Source of the DNA: Acidimicrobiales bacterium
GTDB lineage: Bacteria; Actinomycetota; Acidimicrobiia; Acidimicrobiales; RAAP-2
Direction: 5' to 3'
Length of the DNA stretch: 45,327 bases
Assembly (NCBI GenBank): GCA_030039755.1
Contig: JASHUY010000131.1
Location: forward strand, 1 to 45,327
Shown here: positions 9,589-17,679 of the stretch, piece after piece
How positions within the stretch are numbered: the first letter of the stretch is position 1
Layout: every line of letters starts with the position of its first letter
Notes under the pieces: generated by a model
What the model was told of the DNA's origin: nothing
What the model saw: only the letters and a program-made list of their open reading frames with translations
Databases searched by the model: none
Translations under genes and position numbers: made by a program

Positions 9589-9711
9589 GCACGCCGTGCT
9601 AGGTGCGTGCACCAAGTAAGCAACGCGGCACCTTCGCCGCAGGACACTGCGAGCGCGGCGCGGTGGGCCTCCAGGGGCAATACTGCGGGGCCGCGAGGCC
9701 GCACGGGAGAG

Positions 9712-9738
9712 ACACGAGAGACACGAGGTACACGAGAG
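9712..9738. repeat. 9-bp tandem repeat ACACGAGAG x3 (imperfect)
   Basis: acacgagag acacgaggt acacgagag directly before the RBS of the deaminase. Confidence 0.85.
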
Positions 9739-9747
9739 GGGGAGAGG

Positions 9748-10809
9748 TTGGACGGGTTCATCCGTGGATTGCCGAAGTGCGAGCTGCACCTGCACCTCGA
9801 GGGGACGCTGGAGCCGGCGATGGCATCCACCTTCGCCGCGCGCCACGGCGTCGGCGCGGGAGGTGCGGACCTCGGCACCCGCCCGTCGACCTTCTCCGGG
9901 CTGGCCGACTTCCTCGGCGCCTACTACGCCGCGATGCAGGGCCTGCAGGCTGAAGCGGACTTCTACGAGCTCACGCGTGCGTACCTCGAGACGGCGCGGC
10001 GCCAGGGCGTCGTCTACGGCGAGCTGTTCTTCGACCCCCAGGCGCACACCGCACGCGGCGTGCCGTTCGACGCGGTGGTGTCGGGGATCCACCGGGCGCA
10101 GGAGGAGGCGCGCGAGCACGGCGGCCCCGACACCGCGCTCGTCATGTGCTTCCTGCGCGACGAGCCGGTGGAGTCCGCGGCCGAGACGCTCGCTGCGTCC
10201 CTTCCGTACCTCGCCCGGGGCTGGCTGCTGGGCGTCGGTCTCGACTCCGACGAGCGGGGTCGCCCTCCCGCCCGGTTCGCCGCGGTCTTCGCCGACGCGC
10301 GGGCGGCGGGCTACCGCCTCACCATGCACTGCGATCCTCGCCAGGAGGACTCCGTGGCGCACCTCTGGGAGTGCCTGGACCTGGTCGGCGTCGACCGGGT
10401 GGACCACGGCCTCGAGTGCCTCGCCGACACGAAGCTCGTCGCAGAGCTCGCCCGGCGCCGGATCGGCCTCACCGCGTGCCCCCTCTCGAACCTCCGCCTC
10501 TACGGCACGCTCATGGCCGACGAGGTGACGGAGCTGGTCGCCCGAGGCGTCCTCGTCACCGTGAACTCCGACGACCCCGCCTACTTCGGCGGGTACATCG
10601 CCGAGAACTACGAAGCGGTCCAGCAGGAAGCGGGCCTCGACCGCGCCGACATGGCCCGGCTCGCCAAGCACGCGTTCGAGGCGTCGTGGCTGACAAGGGA
10701 CCGCAAGGCTGCGTACCTCTCGGCCGTGGACGAGTACGTGGAGGCCGCCGCGCCGTCCGGCGGCGCCGGGGTGCGGCCGTACAAAAAATTCAAGCCCACG
10801 CCGGATTGA
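9748..10809 (+). CDS. add: Adenine deaminase (adenosine deaminase superfamily)
   Basis: TTG start preceded by GGGGGAGAGG; LPKCELHLHLEGTLEP, HCDPRQED, VDHGLECL, NSDDPAYFGGYI. Confidence 0.88.
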   Translation: MDGFIRGLPKCELHLHLEGTLEPAMASTFAARHGVGAGGADLGTRPSTFSGLADFLGAYYAAMQGLQAEADFYELTRAYLETARRQGVVYGELFFDPQAHTARGVPFDAVVSGIHRAQEEAREHGGPDTALVMCFLRDEPVESAAETLAASLPYLARGWLLGVGLDSDERGRPPARFAAVFADARAAGYRLTMHCDPRQEDSVAHLWECLDLVGVDRVDHGLECLADTKLVAELARRRIGLTACPLSNLRLYGTLMADEVTELVARGVLVTVNSDDPAYFGGYIAENYEAVQQEAGLDRADMARLAKHAFEASWLTRDRKAAYLSAVDEYVEAAAPSGGAGVRPYKKFKPTPD

Positions 10810-10824
10810 TTGACAGTCTGTTCA
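10810..10824. promoter_or_regulatory. Candidate operator TTGACAGTCTGTTCA
   Basis: 11/15 identical to the 4856 site; just upstream of the xdh FAD subunit. Confidence 0.4.
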
Positions 10825-10846
10825 GATCCGAGCAAAGATCCACCTC

Positions 10847-11713
10847 GTGCCCGTTGCACGCGTCGCCGTCCCGACGACGGTCGACGAGGCGGTCCAGGCG
10901 CTGAGGGAGACGCCGGGCGCGCAACTCCTCGCCGGGGGGACCGATTTCTGCGTCGAGGTGAACTTCGGGCTGAGGCGGCCGCCCGCCGTCGTGGCGCTGC
11001 GCCGGGTGCGGGAGCTGCGACGCTACGAGGTGACCCCGGCGAGCGTCGTCATCGGCGCCGGCACGACGTACGCCGACATGGGCGGCCCCGAGCTGTCCTC
11101 CGTGCTGCCTGCGCTCGCCGCCGCGGCGCGGACCGTCGGCTCGCCGCAGATCCGCAACGCGGGGACCCTCGGCGGCAACGTCGCCACGGCGAGCCCTGCG
11201 GGCGACACGCTGCCGCTCCTCACCGCGCTCGACGCCCGGGTCAGGCTGCGCGGGCCGTCGGGTGGGCGGACCGTGGCGCTCGGCGAGGTCGTGACCGGCG
11301 TGAAGACCACGTCGATCGCGCCGGACGAGGTCGTGGTCGAGGTGGTGCTCGACCGCCGTCCGGGCCCTCAGCAGTTCTTGAAGGTCGGCACGCGCAACGC
11401 GATGGTGATCGCGATCGCCTCCGCCGCCGTCGTGGTCGACCTGGAGGCGCACGACGTGCGGGTGGCGCTCGGTTCGGTCGCGCCGGTCCCCGTTCGTGCG
11501 GCGGCGGCCGAAGCGCACATCGCCGACGCGATCGACTGGCGTGCAGCAGGCGGGCCGCGGGCGTCGGCGGCGGCGCTGGCGCGCTTCGCCGAGCTGGTGG
11601 CGGACGCGGCGTCGCCGATCACCGACCACCGCAGCACGTCGGAGTACCGCCGCCGCGCGGTGCAGGTGATCGCGCGTCGGGCGCTCGAGAGGTGCGTGGC
11701 GCGTGCCGCGTGA
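10847..11713 (+). CDS. Xanthine dehydrogenase FAD-binding subunit
   Basis: LLAGGTDFCVEV, GSPQIRNAGTLGGNVATASPAGDTLP. Confidence 0.9.
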   Translation: MPVARVAVPTTVDEAVQALRETPGAQLLAGGTDFCVEVNFGLRRPPAVVALRRVRELRRYEVTPASVVIGAGTTYADMGGPELSSVLPALAAAARTVGSPQIRNAGTLGGNVATASPAGDTLPLLTALDARVRLRGPSGGRTVALGEVVTGVKTTSIAPDEVVVEVVLDRRPGPQQFLKVGTRNAMVIAIASAAVVVDLEAHDVRVALGSVAPVPVRAAAAEAHIADAIDWRAAGGPRASAAALARFAELVADAASPITDHRSTSEYRRRAVQVIARRALERCVARAA

Positions 11714-11736
11714 AGAACGCGTGCCGCGTGAAGAAC
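11701..11736. repeat. 18-bp perfect tandem duplication GCGTGCCGCGTGAAGAAC x2
   Basis: Read directly; spans the FAD-subunit stop / 2Fe-2S-subunit start junction. Confidence 0.95.
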
Positions 11737-12311
11737 GTGAAGAAGGAGCCGGGGCGAGCCCCGGGAGGGCCGGCGCCGGCGACGCCTCCGGCGGCGTCCC
11801 CGCGTACGTGCAGGCGGACACCTACGAGCTGACGGTCAACGGCACCCGCCGGGCGGTGGAGGACGCGTGGCTGGGCGAGAGCCTGCTCTTCGTCCTGCGC
11901 GAGCGCCTCGGGCTTTCGGGCTCGAAGAACGCGTGCGAGCAGGGTGAGTGCGGCTCCTGCTCGGTCCTCCTCGACGGGGTGGTCGTCTGTGCGTGCCTCG
12001 TGCTCGGGGTGGACGCCATCGGGAGCCGCGTGGAGACCGTCGAGGGACTGAGCGCGGCGGGCGACGTCGCCGACATCCAGGCCGCGCTCGTCGACGCCGG
12101 TGGCGTGCAGTGCGGGTTCTGCACGCCGGGCTTCGTCGTGGCGGTGCACGACCTGCTGCGGCGGGTGCCCGGAGCCGACGAGATGGCGGTGCGCGAGGCG
12201 CTGTCGGGAAACCTGTGCCGATGCACCGGGTACGGCCGCATCCTCGAGGCCGTGCGGGACGTGCAGCGGTCGAGAGCAGGGTCCGACGGAGGTCACGGTG
12301 CCGGCGCCTAG
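11703..12311 (+). CDS. Xanthine dehydrogenase 2Fe-2S subunit
   Basis: CEQGECGSCSVLLDG, CGFCTPGF, CRCTGYGRI; start ambiguous (GTG 11703, 11721 or 11808). Confidence 0.9.
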   Translation: MPREERVPREEREEGAGASPGRAGAGDASGGVPAYVQADTYELTVNGTRRAVEDAWLGESLLFVLRERLGLSGSKNACEQGECGSCSVLLDGVVVCACLVLGVDAIGSRVETVEGLSAAGDVADIQAALVDAGGVQCGFCTPGFVVAVHDLLRRVPGADEMAVREALSGNLCRCTGYGRILEAVRDVQRSRAGSDGGHGAGA

Positions 12312-14619
12312 CGGGACGGGGATAGCCGAACGGGTCGCGGTCGGGCAGGTCGCGGACCGGGTGGGGGCCAGCGCGGCCCGACCCGACGGCGCGCAGAAGA
12401 CCCGTGGGGAGTTCGCGTTCTCCTCGGACCTCTGGATGGACGCGATGCTGTGGGGGAAGACGCTCCGCAGCCCGCACGTCGCAGCACGCATCCGTTCGAT
12501 CGACACGCGGCCTGCGCTCGCGACGCCCGGCGTGCGCGCGGTCGTGACCGCAGCGGACGTCCCCGGCCGCCCGACGTTCGGTCTCGAAGTACCGGACCAG
12601 CCCGTGTTCGCCTCCGACCTCGTCCGCTACCACGGCGAACCTCTCGCGGCCGTCGCCGCCGACCATCCCGAAACGGCGCGAGCGGCCGCGATGGCGATCG
12701 TGGTCGACTACGAGCCGCTCGTCCCGCTCGTCGATCCCGACGTGGCTCTCGAAGCGGCACCGATCCACCCGGACGGGAACGTCTTCCGCCATCTCGTCAT
12801 CCGCCACGGGGACCCCGGTGCGACCGGTGACGTCGTCGTGGAGGGCACCTACGAGGTCGGCATGCAGGACCAGGCCTTTCTCGGCCCGGAGTCGGGCCTC
12901 GCCGTGCCGGCGGAGGACGGCGGGGTGGACCTGTACGTCGCGACGCAGTGGCTCCACGTCGACCGGGACCAGATCGCCGCGAGCCTCGGCCTCCCGGTCG
13001 AACGCGTGCGGCTCTACCTCGCCGGAGTCGGCGGCGCCTTCGGCGGGCGCGAAGACGTGAGCCTGCAGATCCACCTGTGCATGCTGGCGTTGCGCACCGG
13101 ACGACCGGTGAAGATGGTGTATTCGCGTGACGAATCGTTCTTCGGTCACGTGCACCGCCACCCCGCGCGCATGTGGTACCGCCACCATGCCACGCGCGGC
13201 GGCGATCTCGTCAAGGTGGAGGCCCGGATCGTCATCGACGGCGGCGCGTACCTGTCGTCCTCGAACGCGGTGATCTCGAACGCCACGTGCTTCGCGCCCG
13301 GCCCCTACCGGGTCCCGAACGCGTTCATCGAGGGGTACGCGGCGCGCACGAACAACCCGCCGTGCGGCGCGATGCGCGGCTTCGGCGCCGTGCAGGCCTG
13401 CTACGGCCACGAGGCGCAGATGGACAAGCTCGCCGCCGTGCTGTCGATGGACCCGGTCGCGCTCCGGCTGCGCAACGCGCTCGAACGCTACGACCGCCTC
13501 GTCACCGGACAGGTGCTCACGGGGGCTGCGCCCGTGCGCGAGGTCATCCTCGCGGCAGCGTCCCACCCGCTCCCGCCCCCTGCGGACCCCGGCGGATCGA
13601 TCTTGGCGTTGCCGGGGGGTGCCGGCGCGACGGCGGGACCCGGCGACGTGCGCCGGGGCGTGGGGTTCGCGGTGAGCTTCAAGAACGTCGCGTACTCCGA
13701 AGGGTTCGACGACTTCGCCACGGCACGCCTCAGGCTCGAAACGGGCGTCGACCACGAGCCCGTCGCGACCGTCACGGTCGCGACCGCCGAAGTGGGCCAA
13801 GGCTTCGTCACGCTCGCCCAACAGATCGTGCGGGAGGAGCTCGGCGTGCGCCGCGTGGTGCTCGCACCGGCCAGCACGGTCGACGTCGGATCTGCGGGAT
13901 CGTCGAGCGCGTCGCGTCAGACCTGGATGAGCGGAGGCGCGTTGCAGCTCGCCTGCTCGACGTTGCGCGCGGAGCTCCTCGTGCGGGCCGCGGAGCTGTG
14001 GGAGTGCGCCGCTTCCCAGTGCGTCTTCGACGAAGGGGAAGTCGTGCAGGCTGCGACGGGGGAGCGCCTGTCGGTGCAGGACCTGCTTTCCCCCGCGCCG
14101 CTCGAGACCGAGCAGGAGTTCCATCACCGGCCGACCAAGGCCCTCGACGCCGACGGCCAGGGTGACGCACACGTCTCCTTCATGTTCGCGGCCCACCGTG
14201 CGGTGGTCGACGTGGACCCCGACCTCGGGCTCCTCCGTGTCGTGCAGGTCGCGACGGGACAGGACATCGGAAAGGCGATCAACCCGGTCCAGGTGACCGG
14301 GCAGATCGAGGGTGGGATCGCCCAGGGCATCGGCCTCGCGGTGATGGAGGAGATCGTGGTCACCGAAGGGCGCGTGCGGAACCCGTCGTTCACCGACTAC
14401 CTGCTGCCCACCATCCTCGACATGCCCGAGGTCCTGGCGACGGTGATCGAGGAGCCGGAGCCCGACGCCCCTTACGGCGCCAAAGGCGTGGGGGAGCCGC
14501 CGACCATCTCCTCGGGGCCCGCGGTGCTCGCCGCGATCCGTGACGCGACGGGCCTCCCGCTGACGCGTGCACCGGTGCGGCCCGAGGACATCGCGCTGTC
14601 CCACGGGGAGACCACCTGA
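12298..14619 (+). CDS. Xanthine dehydrogenase molybdopterin-binding subunit
   Basis: GTG start overlapping upstream stop; GVGGAFGGREDVS, CGAMRGFGAVQ, GAKGVGEPPT. Confidence 0.9.
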   Translation: MPAPSGTGIAERVAVGQVADRVGASAARPDGAQKTRGEFAFSSDLWMDAMLWGKTLRSPHVAARIRSIDTRPALATPGVRAVVTAADVPGRPTFGLEVPDQPVFASDLVRYHGEPLAAVAADHPETARAAAMAIVVDYEPLVPLVDPDVALEAAPIHPDGNVFRHLVIRHGDPGATGDVVVEGTYEVGMQDQAFLGPESGLAVPAEDGGVDLYVATQWLHVDRDQIAASLGLPVERVRLYLAGVGGAFGGREDVSLQIHLCMLALRTGRPVKMVYSRDESFFGHVHRHPARMWYRHHATRGGDLVKVEARIVIDGGAYLSSSNAVISNATCFAPGPYRVPNAFIEGYAARTNNPPCGAMRGFGAVQACYGHEAQMDKLAAVLSMDPVALRLRNALERYDRLVTGQVLTGAAPVREVILAAASHPLPPPADPGGSILALPGGAGATAGPGDVRRGVGFAVSFKNVAYSEGFDDFATARLRLETGVDHEPVATVTVATAEVGQGFVTLAQQIVREELGVRRVVLAPASTVDVGSAGSSSASRQTWMSGGALQLACSTLRAELLVRAAELWECAASQCVFDEGEVVQAATGERLSVQDLLSPAPLETEQEFHHRPTKALDADGQGDAHVSFMFAAHRAVVDVDPDLGLLRVVQVATGQDIGKAINPVQVTGQIEGGIAQGIGLAVMEEIVVTEGRVRNPSFTDYLLPTILDMPEVLATVIEEPEPDAPYGAKGVGEPPTISSGPAVLAAIRDATGLPLTRAPVRPEDIALSHGETT

Positions 14620-14653
14620 GCGTGCCCGTAGCGCGAACAATGCAATGCGCGAT

Positions 14654-14743
14654 ATGAGTGCTCCCCTGTCCATCCGGTTCGACCCCAAGATCCTCGAACG
14701 GCTGCGCCGGCGTGCCGGGGCGGTCCCCGGTGCGACCCCTTAG
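14654..14743 (+). pseudogene. Truncated ribbon-helix-helix antitoxin-like remnant (MSAPLSIRFDPKILERLRRRAGAVPGATP*)
   Basis: N-terminus resembles CopG/RHH-type antitoxins; stop after about 29 codons, continuation not recognised in other frames. Confidence 0.5.
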
Positions 14744-14924
14744 CCGACGCTCCGTCGGACTGCTGGTGGTCGCGCTCGAGGGTTGGCTGTGCCGGCCCCA
14801 CGCGTCCAGCCGGCCGGCCGAGGACTGGCTCGTGAAGGCTGGAGGTTGAGCTCGACGACCCGGAGCAGGTGAGCCTCACGGGACGTGTGGCCGGGCGCGT
14901 CCTCGCCGGCGCCGGCAACGGCTC

Positions 14925-15539
14925 CTACGGCGATCGGTCCAGCGGTCGGACGGCCCGCACGAGCGCGTCGAGCGCGTCCGCATCCCCGTCGTCGGTCGCG
15001 ACCGTGCGCCGCACCTGCCCGGCCCGTTCGACGACGAGCCCGGACCCCTCGATGCTCGAGACGACGTCCTCGGCGCTGAAGAGCACGTCGGGGTCCTGCG
15101 GTCCTCCGACGCCCGCAGTGAGGTTCTCCGTGTCGTGGCCGACGACGAGGAAGTGGCCCCCGGGGGCGACCTTCCCGGCGAACGCGCGGAAGACGGCGCG
15201 CCGTTGGGGCGAGGGGAGATGGATGTAGAGCAGGGCGACGAGATCGAAGGAGCCGACAGGAGACCATGTCCGGACGTCGGCCTCGACCCAGCCGACGTCC
15301 ACTCCCCGTGTGGCGGCGAACCGGCGAGCCTTTGCGAGCGCCACCGACGAGAAGTCCACGCCGGTCGCCCGCCACCCTCGCTCGGCGAGCCAGATGGCGT
15401 TCCGGCCTTCGCCACAAGCCACGTCGAGGACCGAGCCGGCTTCGAGGTCTGCCGTCTCTTCGACGAGGAAGCGATTGGGCTCGGCGTGCCACAGCAGCTC
15501 GGTCCCCGTGTACCTCAGGTCCCAGTCCTCGCGCTCCAT
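14925..15539 (-). CDS. Class I SAM-dependent methyltransferase
   Basis: VLDVACGEGRNAIWLAERGWRATGVDFS, FDLVALLYIHLP. Confidence 0.85.
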   Translation of the reverse strand: MEREDWDLRYTGTELLWHAEPNRFLVEETADLEAGSVLDVACGEGRNAIWLAERGWRATGVDFSSVALAKARRFAATRGVDVGWVEADVRTWSPVGSFDLVALLYIHLPSPQRRAVFRAFAGKVAPGGHFLVVGHDTENLTAGVGGPQDPDVLFSAEDVVSSIEGSGLVVERAGQVRRTVATDDGDADALDALVRAVRPLDRSP

Positions 15540-15652
15540 TCCGCCGGTCACCGTACCCGGACGAGGTCGGGCGCGGGGAGCCGCCGCCCGAGCCACGGCA
15601 CCAGCCCGCTTGCGACGACGGCGGTACCCTGGACGCGGTGAAGGGAGACCGA

Positions 15653-15934
15653 GTGGAGGTGCTCGTCGACGTGGGCTCCGGCGTGCAGCGGTTCGACGTC
15701 ACCGCGACGAAAGCCGGCCGACGCGTCGAAGTGGCGAACGTCCGCGGCACCGTCGAGGTCACCGAGGTGACCCGGAGCGGCACGCCGGTGAGGACCGCCC
15801 GGTTCATGGCGGCCAAGGTCGTCGCGGTGGTCGAGCACCCCGCGCTCGACGGCGACGAACGCGGGCAGCGCGACAAGCGGGCTGGACGTGGTTCCCGGGG
15901 CGAGGAGGAAGAAGGTCGCGGTACCCCCGAGTGA
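15653..15934 (+). CDS. Small hypothetical protein
   Basis: In-frame ORF; GGGAG motif suitably spaced from GTG 15653 (alternative GTG 15638). Confidence 0.5.
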   Translation: MEVLVDVGSGVQRFDVTATKAGRRVEVANVRGTVEVTEVTRSGTPVRTARFMAAKVVAVVEHPALDGDERGQRDKRAGRGSRGEEEEGRGTPE

Positions 15935-16007
15935 CGGCAGGGTGGTGGGAGCCTGAGAAGGCCCGTCAGGACCCTGTCCGAACTTGTTCAGGGCCTGCCA
16001 GAACTTG

Positions 16008-16571
16008 TCAGTTCCCTTCGCCCGCTCCCCTCGCCGCCTGCGGCGCCGACCGGCGACGGGCGCCGTCCTGTCGCGTGGACGACGTCGTCGGGCGGACCCT
16101 CGGGGGGTCGGCGATGCGGCACGGAATGTCCTCGTCCTCGTCGAGGTGGTAGCTGGCGCAGATCCGGTGGTACCCGTCGGCCACCGTCATCGAGACGTCC
16201 GCCACGAGCGCGCCACGTACGAGGAGCACCGGGCTCAGCCGTTCGCCCAGACGCACCTTCCGGAGGTCTTTGATGACCTCGGGGTTCTCCGGGCTCAGGA
16301 GCGGGAGCCGGCTCGCACGCAACAGGTCCTTCGCCTTCCGATGGATGATCGGCGCGTCCTTGAGCGCCTTGACCATGCGATCGACGTCCGGTTCGTCGAG
16401 AAGAAGGCTCAGGTAGTCGTGCGCCGCGGGGTAGTCGCGCTCGTCCGGCTCCTCCTTCCAGTGCTCCGTCGGCGTGCCGGGGTCCGAGTGGTCCCCATGG
16501 TCCCCGTGGTCCGCGCGGTCCCCTCGCCGCCCCGTCGACCCCTTGCGCTTGTCAGGTTTCGCCATGCTCAA
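16008..16571 (-). CDS. Hypothetical protein with ParB-N-like domain
   Basis: LRASRLPLLSPENPEVIKDLRKVRLGERLSPVLLVRG...VADGYHRICASYHLDEDEDIPCRI. Confidence 0.65.
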   Translation of the reverse strand: MSMAKPDKRKGSTGRRGDRADHGDHGDHSDPGTPTEHWKEEPDERDYPAAHDYLSLLLDEPDVDRMVKALKDAPIIHRKAKDLLRASRLPLLSPENPEVIKDLRKVRLGERLSPVLLVRGALVADVSMTVADGYHRICASYHLDEDEDIPCRIADPPRVRPTTSSTRQDGARRRSAPQAARGAGEGN

Positions 16572-17550
16572 CCGCCTCTCTGCTCGAGCTTCCTTGTGGC
16601 CCCGGCTGGGGAGCTCCCGGCTGGGGGGCTTGCCCGGCTTGCCCGCTGGCCGCTCCCCTCATCGGGAGGAACGCCGAAAGCGATCCTTGCGCCGCGCGCG
16701 TGGCGGTGGGGTCCCGGCCGCGCCCGCGCATGACGTAGGCGATGCCGACCGCGGCGAGCATGCCGATCGTCGGTCCTGCGAGGTATACCCAGACATGTGC
16801 GTAGTCGCCGCTCACGATCTCCGGCCCGAGCGAGCGAGCGGGATTCATCGACGCGCCGCTGACCGGGCTCGACCACAGTCCCGCGAGCGAGATGTAGCCG
16901 GCCACCGCCAGCGCGGAGAGCGGGCCGACGTTCTGGGCGCCCGACGCGGTGCCGAGAATCGTGGTGACGAGGCCGCAGGTGAGCACCGCTTCCATCCACA
17001 TCGCGCGGATGTTCGACACGTGCGCGCCGGGCACCGTCGCGCCGAGCCCGCCCACCTTTCCGAGCAGCGCCCACAGGAAGAGGCACGCGAGGATGGCGCC
17101 GACGACCTGGGCGACGATGTAGAGCGGGGTCCGCCGCCAGGGAAATTCGTTTCGCAAGGCGAAGGCGATCGTCACCACCGGGTTCAAGTGTGCGCCGGAC
17201 ACCGCGCCGATGGCGAGGATGATCGCCATGACCATGAGGGCCGGCGCGACGACCTGCGCGCCCCTGCTGACCGTGCTCCCGTAGACGGCGGCGACCATCC
17301 CGCCGCCCGCGGCGACCAGAACGAGGAAGAACGTGCCGACGATCTCGGCGAGGATCCGCCGCCACTCGTAGGACAGGTTGCCGAAGTCCTGCTCCCACGG
17401 GGCCGGTCGACGCACCCCGGCGCTCTTGAGGAGCGAGGAGATCTCACCGATGGTGGCCGGTTGCGAGGCCATCGACTGCGTTGCCGTCGCGGCCGTCGGT
17501 GCCACCGTGTGCTCCGGCACCTGTTCTGCAGGCGCGCTCACCTCGGGCAT
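16552..17550 (-). CDS. Aquaporin / MIP-family channel
   Basis: SGAHLNPVVTIAFA and SGASMNPARSLGP signatures, six TM segments. Confidence 0.9.
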   Translation of the reverse strand: MPEVSAPAEQVPEHTVAPTAATATQSMASQPATIGEISSLLKSAGVRRPAPWEQDFGNLSYEWRRILAEIVGTFFLVLVAAGGGMVAAVYGSTVSRGAQVVAPALMVMAIILAIGAVSGAHLNPVVTIAFALRNEFPWRRTPLYIVAQVVGAILACLFLWALLGKVGGLGATVPGAHVSNIRAMWMEAVLTCGLVTTILGTASGAQNVGPLSALAVAGYISLAGLWSSPVSGASMNPARSLGPEIVSGDYAHVWVYLAGPTIGMLAAVGIAYVMRGRGRDPTATRAAQGSLSAFLPMRGAASGQAGQAPQPGAPQPGPQGSSSREAVEHGET

Positions 17551-17679
17551 CCGCGTCCCCCCTTCCGACGTCGCTTCGCAAGATCCCCGATCGCTCAGGC
17601 CTACGCCGCGCGCTCCATGGTACGTCGGGCGCGGTGTGCGGGTCGCCGTCCGGCAGCCTGCGCCTGCAGGTCGACTTCG

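Noticed and set aside
9500-9650. c-di-GMP-I or purine riboswitch in the divergent region
   Set aside because: Hairpins present but no match to the conserved GEMM or purine junction sequences.
11836-14688. 950-aa minus-strand ORF opposite xdh subunits
   Set aside because: Antisense artefact; no recognisable domain.
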